NCBI GenBank assembly: GCA_900770835.1
Contig: CAAGLQ010000193.1
Location: 1 to 10,991, forward strand
Reading direction: 5' to 3'
DNA length: 10,991 nucleotides
Origin: an uncultured Parabacteroides sp.
GTDB lineage: Bacteria > Bacteroidota > Bacteroidia > Bacteroidales > Tannerellaceae
Shown here: positions 5,814 to 10,991 of the stretch, one piece after another
Position numbering within the stretch: position 1 is the stretch's first letter
Layout of the letters: each line of letters opens with the position of its first letter
Made by a program: the position numbers and the translations under genes
Notes under the pieces: generated by a model
Databases searched by the model: none
The model's input: only the letters and a program-made list of their open reading frames with translations
What the model was told of the DNA's origin: nothing

Positions 5814-6539
5814 CTATTCGAACAAACTCTGGAGGATCGCCAAAGATTTGATCTCTGGAAAATCTGGCAAGTGTAAACGGTAGTAAGCCAAAATATACTG
5901 GAGAATCGTATGCCGATCCAACCGCGAGAAACCAAAGAGAGCCATATTGTCAAACCCGATACGCAGAAGACGAACGAAAACAGTTGTCTCTGACTCATTA
6001 AGAAAATGGCGGTGAAGAGGTACAGTGGCAGTGAAAGCACCATTCAACATATCAAAGCAATCCCCCAAACGATAAGATTCCACATTCGGGAAAATCCCCA
6101 ATGGCTGCAACAATCCCAACAAGAAAACCAAGTGGAAATTGGCAATGCCTTTATCAGCATACTCCAACAAATGGATCGACTCATACAGATATTGAAACAT
6201 TCGAGAATCTGGTTCTTGCTCTCGCACTACCCGAAACAATACCTCCGACAAAAAAAGAGCGACCATGCTCTTAACCGGATCGCAAGCTACATCAGCCATG
6301 GGGAAGCAAGCGTGCGCCTCTTTGATCCGGTGCAACTCTCGCTTAGGCTGGTGGTCAACCTCCAACTCCCAAACCGTGAGCGGAGCGAACAGCGCCTTCG
6401 AGAGCCCCCCACGCTTGCCACGTGTGCGACTGACCAAATAGGAAGCCCGCCCAAAAGCCTCCGTGTACATATATATAATAGCGTATTTATCGTTGTAAGG
6501 AATCGAATGAAGCACGATTCCACGTGTTTTATGCCACAT
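5814..6539 (-). CDS. recO: DNA repair protein RecO
   Basis: The 241-residue protein has the RecO layout. It starts MWHKTRGIVLHSIPYNDKYAI, typical of the N-terminal OB fold (about 1-80), where the strand ASYLVSRTRGKRG is also recognisable. A mainly helical C-terminal part follows (about 85-241, FLSEVLFRVVREQEPD and FHLVFLLGLLQPLGIFP). RecO works with RecR and RecF to load RecA onto SSB-coated DNA in gap repair and recombination. The four-cysteine zinc motif seen in some RecO proteins is absent. The gene is first in the leftward series and faces away from tRNA-Glu. An exact -7 box TACTTTTG lies upstream at 6568-6575. Confidence 0.9.
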   Translation of the reverse strand: MWHKTRGIVLHSIPYNDKYAIIYMYTEAFGRASYLVSRTRGKRGGLSKALFAPLTVWELEVDHQPKRELHRIKEAHACFPMADVACDPVKSMVALFLSEVLFRVVREQEPDSRMFQYLYESIHLLEYADKGIANFHLVFLLGLLQPLGIFPNVESYRLGDCFDMLNGAFTATVPLHRHFLNESETTVFVRLLRIGFDNMALFGFSRLDRHTILQYILAYYRLHLPDFPEIKSLAILQSLFE

Positions 6540-6567
6540 ATTCTTTGTTTGCTTTCGCTCCGAGAGG

Positions 6568-6575
6568 CAAAAGTA
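6568..6575 (-). promoter_or_regulatory. -7 element of the recO promoter
   Basis: TACTTTTG on the minus strand matches TAnnTTTG exactly, 28 bp before the recO ATG. No TTTG is found 19-21 bp upstream of it, so only half of the consensus is visible. Transcription would start about 20 nt before recO. Confidence 0.5.
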
Positions 6576-6606
6576 AGCATTTAAATCGAATTTTTCCTTG
6601 AAAAGT

Positions 6607-6637
6607 TTTGTCAGTTCGGGGAATAGGTCTATCTTTG
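6607..6637 (+). promoter_or_regulatory. Promoter of tRNA-Glu and rpsT
   Basis: TTTG (6607-6610), 19 nt, then TATCTTTG (6630-6637) is an exact match to the Bacteroidota primary sigma consensus. Transcription would start near 6643-6645, about 44 nt before the tRNA. It is divergent from the recO -7 box, which lies 31 bp to the left. Confidence 0.8.
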
Positions 6638-6687
6638 CACCGCAAAACAGGAAAGCTATTTCCTAACAGACAGCATTTTGTCGCGTT

Positions 6688-6759
6688 GGCCCATTCGTCT
6701 ATCGGCTAGGACGCAAGATTTTCATTCTTGAAAGAGGGGTTCGATTCCCCTATGGGCTA
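6688..6759 (+). tRNA. tRNA-Glu(TTC)
   Basis: This is a 72-nt tRNA. Acceptor GGCCCAT pairs with ATGGGCT (with a terminal G-U pair), and the discriminator is A. The anticodon stem CAAGA/TCTTG holds the loop TTTTCAT, giving anticodon TTC (6721-6723). The T arm GGGGTTCGATTCCCC is perfect. CCA is not encoded. No terminator separates it from rpsT 43 bp downstream, so tRNA and mRNA probably come from one transcript. Confidence 0.97.
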
Positions 6760-6802
6760 CAATAAACAGGAATAAAAAAATAATAAAGAGAAGATCTAAG
6801 AA

Positions 6803-7057
6803 ATGGCAAATCATAAGTCATCTATCAAGAGAATCAGACAGACTAATGCAAGACGTCTCCGCAATAGATACTACGCTAAGACAGCGAGAAACGCTATGCG
6901 TGTATTGCGCGCTACGGAGGACAAGAACGAGGCTACCACTTTGTATCCGAAGGTATGCTCTATGTTGGATAAGTTGGCGAAGAAGCACGTTATCCACAAG
7001 AACAAGGCAGGTAACCTGAAATCAAAGTTGGCAAAGCACGTGAATAGCTTAGCCTAA
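6803..7057 (+). CDS. rpsT: 30S ribosomal protein bS20
   Basis: The 84-residue, strongly basic, all-helical protein starts MANHKSSIKRIRQTNARRLRNR. It has the usual helix-helix arrangement through KTARNAMRVLRATEDK and a basic end KNKAGNLKSKLAKHVNSLA. bS20 binds 16S rRNA early in 30S assembly. The start at 6803-6805 is set by the conserved N-terminus; upstream there is an A-rich stretch with GAGAAG but no firm Shine-Dalgarno sequence. It appears to be transcribed with tRNA-Glu from the promoter at 6607-6637 and ends at the terminator at 7089-7119. Confidence 0.97.
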   Translation: MANHKSSIKRIRQTNARRLRNRYYAKTARNAMRVLRATEDKNEATTLYPKVCSMLDKLAKKHVIHKNKAGNLKSKLAKHVNSLA

Positions 7058-7088
7058 GCAGAAACGTATTTTTACGAGTATCAAGCAT

Positions 7089-7119
7089 AAGCCGGACTTC
7101 CCATAAGTCCGGCTTTTTT
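7089..7119 (+). terminator. Strong intrinsic terminator after rpsT
   Basis: Perfect 11-bp arms AAGCCGGACTT (7089-7099) and AAGTCCGGCTT (7105-7115) enclose a 5-nt loop CCCAT. A T run at 7114-7119 follows. It ends the tRNA-Glu-rpsT transcript 31 bp past the rpsT stop. Confidence 0.92.
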
Positions 7120-7167
7120 GCTATATTTTACAGCCAAGACTTCTCTATCTCAATAATAATCACTATT

Positions 7168-7198
7168 TTTGACAGCTAAATTGGCTATAATAGAATTT
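7168..7198 (+). promoter_or_regulatory. Candidate promoter of gyrB
   Basis: TTTG (7168-7171) is followed after 19 nt by TAGAATTT (7191-7198). The -33 box is exact, and the -7 box has four of six consensus bases. It lies between the rpsT terminator and gyrB, where a promoter is required. The start would be about 20 nt before the gyrB ATG. Confidence 0.45.
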
Positions 7199-7223
7199 TA
7201 AGAAATAATAAACATATATACTC

Positions 7224-9179
7224 ATGAGTGAAGAGATTAAGCAGACATCCAACGAGTACTCAGCGGATAGCATTCAAGTACTTGAGGGTTTAGAGGCGGT
7301 ACGGAAAAGACCATCCATGTACATTGGCGACACCAGCGAGAAGGGTCTCCATCATCTGGTTTATGAGGTGGTTGACAACTCCATCGACGAGGCATTGGCC
7401 GGCTTTTGCAAAAACATTGACGTAATCATCAACCCCGACAATTCCATCACAGTGGTTGACGATGGCCGAGGCATCCCCGTAGATATTCATGAGAAAGAGG
7501 GCAAATCAGCCTTGGAGGTCGTATTGACTGTGCTCCATGCCGGAGGTAAGTTCGACAAAGGGACGTATAAGGTTTCCGGCGGTCTGCATGGCGTAGGTGT
7601 CTCTTGCGTGAACGCTCTTTCCACTTACCTAAAAGCAGAGGTCCGTCGAAACGGACACATCTACATGCAGGAATTTTCGTGTGGTAAGCCCCTGCACGAC
7701 GTGGAAATCATTGGTGATACGGAAAAAACAGGTACCACCATTACGTTTAATCCTGACGAGACCATCTTCTCCGTTACTGAATACAAATATGACACATTGG
7801 CAACTCGCCTCCGAGAGTTAGCTTTTTTGAACGCAGGCATTACTTTGCGTCTCACCGACAAGCGCAACCAAAAGGAGGACGGTTCCTACAAAAGCGAAAT
7901 TTTCCACTCCACGGAAGGGTTGAAAGAGTTCGTTCGTTATATCGACCACTCCAAAGAGAAATTGATTGATGATGTGATCCATATTGTCACCGAGAAACAG
8001 GGTATCCCCGTAGAGGTAGCGATGACCTACAACACCTCCTATAATGAGAGTGTTTACTCGTATGTCAACGACATTCACACCATCGAGGGTGGTACACACT
8101 TGGCCGGCTTCCGCCGTGGCTTGACCCGTACGTTGAAGAAATATGCGGACGACTCCAAGCTGTTAGAGAAAGCCAAGGTAGAGATCACCGGTGATGACTT
8201 CCGCGAGGGTTTGACCGCCGTTATCTCTATCAAGGTAGCTGAGCCACAATTTGAGGGACAGACAAAGACCAAACTGGGCAACAATGAGGTAACAGGTGCG
8301 GTCGATCAAGCGGTCGGTGAAGCCTTGGGTTACTACTTGGAGGAGCACCCCAAAGAGGCCAAATCTATCGTCGAGAAGGTGATCTTGGCAGCCAGTGCCC
8401 GTGTGGCGGCCCGTAAGGCCAGAGAGCAGGTACAGCGCAAATCCCCGCTGACCGGAGGTGGACTTCCTGGCAAGTTGGCTGATTGTTCCTCAAAGGATGC
8501 CTCCATTTGCGAGTTGTTCCTGGTCGAGGGAGACTCCGCAGGTGGTACGGCCAAGCAGGGACGCGATCGTACCTTCCAAGCGATCCTCCCCTTACGTGGT
8601 AAGATCTTGAATGTGGAGAAAGCCATGGATCACAAGGTGTTCGAGAGTGAGGAGATCCAGAACATCTATCGGGCTATGGGCGTGACTGTAGGCACCGAGG
8701 AAGATCCGAAAGCCTTGAACTTAGAGAAGTTGCGTTACCACAAGATCATCATCATGACCGATGCCGATGTGGATGGTAGCCACATTGCCACATTGATTTT
8801 GACCTTCTTCTTCCGTCGGATGCGTGCCGTAATTGAGAATGGCTACGTCTATTTGGCAACTCCCCCGCTTTACAAATGCTCAAAAGGCAAGGTGGAGGAG
8901 TATTGCTGGAACGACCAACAACGGCAACAGTTCATCCTCAAGTATGGTGGAGGTAACGAGAACGCCATCCACACCCAGCGCTACAAAGGTTTGGGTGAGA
9001 TGAACGACCATCAGCTTTGGGAGACTACCATGAGTCCGGAGAATCGCACACTGAAACAGATCACAATCGACAATGCAGCCGAGGCCGACCAGATCTTCGC
9101 CATGTTGATGGGTGAGGATGTGGGTCCTCGTCGCGAATTCATCGAGGAGCATGCGACCTATGCAAAGATTGATGCATAA
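7224..9179 (+). CDS. gyrB: DNA gyrase subunit B
   Basis: The 651-residue protein is the ATPase subunit of the GyrA2B2 type II topoisomerase that introduces negative supercoils. The GHKL ATPase domain covers about 10-230: YEVVDNSIDEA with Glu48 and Asn52, DDGRGIP (79-85) and GGLHGVGVSCVNALS (119-133). The transducer domain covers about 231-405 and contains the ATP-contacting QTKTKLGN (346-353). The TOPRIM domain begins at about 428 with LVEGDSAGG (Glu435) and TDADVDG (Asp513, Asp515). RYKGLGEMN (586-594) and the standard C-terminal GEDVGPRREFIEEHA close it. It is about 150 residues shorter than E. coli GyrB, which carries an extra insertion; short forms are normal outside Proteobacteria. At the classical quinolone position the residue is the wild-type Asp437. 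I prefer GyrB over ParE because of motif wording and the rpsT context. Confidence 0.96.
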   Translation: MSEEIKQTSNEYSADSIQVLEGLEAVRKRPSMYIGDTSEKGLHHLVYEVVDNSIDEALAGFCKNIDVIINPDNSITVVDDGRGIPVDIHEKEGKSALEVVLTVLHAGGKFDKGTYKVSGGLHGVGVSCVNALSTYLKAEVRRNGHIYMQEFSCGKPLHDVEIIGDTEKTGTTITFNPDETIFSVTEYKYDTLATRLRELAFLNAGITLRLTDKRNQKEDGSYKSEIFHSTEGLKEFVRYIDHSKEKLIDDVIHIVTEKQGIPVEVAMTYNTSYNESVYSYVNDIHTIEGGTHLAGFRRGLTRTLKKYADDSKLLEKAKVEITGDDFREGLTAVISIKVAEPQFEGQTKTKLGNNEVTGAVDQAVGEALGYYLEEHPKEAKSIVEKVILAASARVAARKAREQVQRKSPLTGGGLPGKLADCSSKDASICELFLVEGDSAGGTAKQGRDRTFQAILPLRGKILNVEKAMDHKVFESEEIQNIYRAMGVTVGTEEDPKALNLEKLRYHKIIIMTDADVDGSHIATLILTFFFRRMRAVIENGYVYLATPPLYKCSKGKVEEYCWNDQQRQQFILKYGGGNENAIHTQRYKGLGEMNDHQLWETTMSPENRTLKQITIDNAAEADQIFAMLMGEDVGPRREFIEEHATYAKIDA

Positions 9180-10923
9180 TATAGATCAATATATCCCTGC
9201 TGACGAGGAGCTTCCCGCTCCTCGCATCGGCATCTCTGCCAATCGGAAAGAGGGTACCTCTTGCATTGCCGAGACCTATGTTAATGCCGTACTGCAAGCG
9301 GGGGGAGCACCCGTACTCATTCCCGTCACCACCAACCTGCACGCGCTAACCACCCTTGTTGAGGGATTGGATGGTTTACTCATGAGCGGTGGAGGCGACA
9401 TCAATCCACTCTATCTACAAGAGGAACCAATCAAGGCCTTGCAAGACGCAGACAACCTGCGCGACGAATACGACATCCTGCTTCTTCGGCTTGCCCTCAA
9501 TCGGCAGATTCCCATCTTTGGCATTTGCCGAGGGCATCAAGTGGTCAATGCGGTCTTAGGAGGTACACTCTATCAAGACATTTATACCCAAGCACAAACC
9601 ACACAGAAACATAGCCAACAGATTGCCCGGGAATATCCGTCACACACCGTGACGCTCCAAGAGGGTAGTCTGCTCAAACAGCTCTTCGGAGGGCAAGAAA
9701 AGATAGCGGTCAACTCTTTCCACCACCAAGCAGTCAAAGAGGTAGCTCCAGGGCTGCGTGCAAGTGCGATTGCCGCTGATGGTTTGAACGAGGCGTTTGA
9801 AGATCCAGAGAAACCGTTGCTGTGCGTACAATGGCATCCGGAAGCCATGGCAGCCAATGGCGATACAGAGATGGAAGCGCTCTTCCGTTGGCATGTGGAT
9901 GCGGCCAGACGCTTCGCCAAAGCCAAAGCTATCCACCAACGTATCTTGACAATCGACACCCATACCGATACCCCCATGATCTTCCCAGGTACATTCAACA
10001 TCGGGCACAAAGAGGGAGGAAAGGTCAATCTGCCCTTCATGGAAGAGGGACGAATAGATGCCGTTTTCATGGTAGCCTATATTCCACAAGGCGAACGAGA
10101 TGAGGCAGGATTGCAAGCAGCCAACGCTTATGCGATCGAACGGCTGACGCAGGTGCAGCGTCAAGCGCAACTCAATCCAACCCGTATGGGTATTGCCCGC
10201 ACACCCGAAGAGATCCAACAGCTCAAACAGGCAGGCAAGAAAGCGATCTGCTTGGGTGTGGAGAATGGCTACGCCTTGGGTAAGGAGCTCAACAATCTGC
10301 GTCAATTCAAAGAGATGGGTGTCAGCTACATCACGCTCTGCCATAATGGAGACAACGATATTTGCGATTCTGCCCGTGGAAAGGGAGAGTGGGGAGGTCT
10401 GAGTCCGTTTGGCAAAGAGGTAGTTCTGGCAATGAATCGTTTAGGGATCTTGGTCGATCTGTCTCATGCCGCCGAGCGAAGTTTCTACGATGCCTTGGCG
10501 GTAAGTCAAGTGCCCATCGTATGCTCCCATTCCTCAGCCAGAGCGCTTTGCGATCATCCACGCAACCTGACCGATGACCAGCTTCGGGCGTTAGCCGCAC
10601 AAGGAGGAGTAGCCCAAGTTTGCCTCTACAAAGGATTTATCAATCCCGAAGCAGAGAAGGCCTCCTTGACCGATGCAATTCGCCACATCAACCACATGGT
10701 GGAAATCATGGGAATTGATCACGTAGGAATCGGATCTGATTTCGACGGAGATGGGGAACTGATTGGCTGTGCTGCCACGAATGAACTGATTAACATCACT
10801 GTGCGTCTCCTTCAAGAGGGTTATACCGAAGAGGAGATTCAGAAGATTTGGGGAGGCAACTGGATCCGTGTCTGGAAACAGGCACTGAGTTTTGCTGAGT
10901 CACAACAAACTACAAACAAATAA
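9172..10923 (+). CDS. Fusion of C26-type glutamine amidohydrolase and M19 dipeptidase
   Basis: The 583-residue protein joins two hydrolases. Residues about 16-250 form a class I glutamine-amidotransferase-like domain of the PuuD/peptidase C26 type: SGGGDINP (72-79), FGICRGHQ (116-123) with nucleophile Cys119, and WHPE (221-224) with His222/Glu224. Such domains hydrolyse gamma-glutamyl bonds. Residues about 256-575 form an M19 renal-dipeptidase-like domain with all metal ligands: DTHTD (His264, Asp266), Glu364 in GVENG, His432 in LSH, His453 in CSHSSAR, plus Asp523 in GSDFDG. Together they could split gamma-glutamyl compounds and then dipeptides; that coupling is inference. No signal peptide is seen. 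I chose ATG 9172, which overlaps the gyrB stop by 8 bp and puts 17 residues before the amidohydrolase domain; in-frame ATGs at 9112, 9151 and 9160 exist inside gyrB. The overlap suggests translational coupling. Confidence 0.88.
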   Translation: MHNIDQYIPADEELPAPRIGISANRKEGTSCIAETYVNAVLQAGGAPVLIPVTTNLHALTTLVEGLDGLLMSGGGDINPLYLQEEPIKALQDADNLRDEYDILLLRLALNRQIPIFGICRGHQVVNAVLGGTLYQDIYTQAQTTQKHSQQIAREYPSHTVTLQEGSLLKQLFGGQEKIAVNSFHHQAVKEVAPGLRASAIAADGLNEAFEDPEKPLLCVQWHPEAMAANGDTEMEALFRWHVDAARRFAKAKAIHQRILTIDTHTDTPMIFPGTFNIGHKEGGKVNLPFMEEGRIDAVFMVAYIPQGERDEAGLQAANAYAIERLTQVQRQAQLNPTRMGIARTPEEIQQLKQAGKKAICLGVENGYALGKELNNLRQFKEMGVSYITLCHNGDNDICDSARGKGEWGGLSPFGKEVVLAMNRLGILVDLSHAAERSFYDALAVSQVPIVCSHSSARALCDHPRNLTDDQLRALAAQGGVAQVCLYKGFINPEAEKASLTDAIRHINHMVEIMGIDHVGIGSDFDGDGELIGCAATNELINITVRLLQEGYTEEEIQKIWGGNWIRVWKQALSFAESQQTTNK

Positions 10924-10937
10924 TAAACCGTTTACAA

Positions 10938-10991
10938 ATGAAAAAGATTTTCTTAACCATGCTTGCGGCACTTTCCCTCCTCAACGGAGCG
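10938..10991 (+). CDS. Start of a probable exported protein, partial at the right edge
   Basis: Only 18 codons are in the window, reading MKKIFLTMLAALSLLNGA. Two lysines followed by a hydrophobic stretch are typical of a signal peptide. The ATG lies 14 bp after the stop of the C26-M19 fusion gene on the same strand with no terminator between them, so the two may be co-transcribed. Nothing about the mature protein can be said. Confidence 0.65.
   Translation, partial: MKKIFLTMLAALSLLNGA

Noticed and set aside
7169..7191. TTGACA and TATAAT boxes before gyrB
   Set aside because: The spacing is only 11 bp, which is not workable for a sigma70-type promoter, and the phylum uses TTTG / TAnnTTTG instead.
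7224..9179. Assignment of the topoisomerase subunit as ParE
   Set aside because: Motif wording, the C-terminal GEDVGPRREFIE signature and the rpsT-gyrB order favour GyrB; a phylogeny would settle it.
9582..10344. Two overlapping long open frames on the minus strand opposite the C26-M19 gene
   Set aside because: The plus strand encodes intact catalytic motifs over the same stretch; the antisense products look low in known motifs and have no promoter or ribosome-binding signal.

Overview
The window looks like core chromosome of a Bacteroidales bacterium (phylum Bacteroidota). The evidence is threefold. Several promoters match the phylum's unusual sigma consensus (TTTG, about 19 bp, TAnnTTTG). 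Most start codons lack a strong Shine-Dalgarno sequence. Gene orders such as rpsU-xerC-hpf-tRNAs and tRNA-Glu-rpsT-gyrB are ones I associate with Bacteroides and Parabacteroides. A Parabacteroides/Tannerella-like member is possible, but I cannot fix the genus.

The layout is two divergent gene series leaving a promoter region at about 6540-6687. Leftwards (minus strand, from right to left) come recO, a patatin-family phospholipase, a cytoplasmic GH13 amylase-like glycosidase and an intrinsic terminator. After a 221-bp intergenic region with four 22-bp-spaced direct repeats come mtnA, rpsU with its own promoter inside the end of mtnA, and a terminator. Then follow xerC, overlapping hpf, another terminator, and a tRNA series Thr(TGT)-Tyr(GTA)-Thr(GGT) that runs off the left edge. 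Rightwards (plus strand) come tRNA-Glu(TTC), rpsT, a strong terminator, gyrB, a fused C26-type amidohydrolase/M19 dipeptidase gene that overlaps the gyrB stop, and the first 18 codons of a probable exported protein.

Most genes are housekeeping: translation (tRNAs, bS20, bS21, the ribosome hibernation factor), DNA topology and repair (GyrB, RecO, a Xer recombinase), methylthioribose salvage (MtnA), and glucan, lipid and peptide hydrolysis. No mobile element, CRISPR array, phage gene or defence system was seen. I do not see a previously undescribed multi-gene system. The observations most worth following are the four evenly phased ATACCCCAT-type repeats upstream of mtnA, the perfect promoter embedded in mtnA that appears to drive rpsU, a terminator hairpin fused to the tRNA promoter, and the two-enzyme fusion translationally coupled to gyrB.
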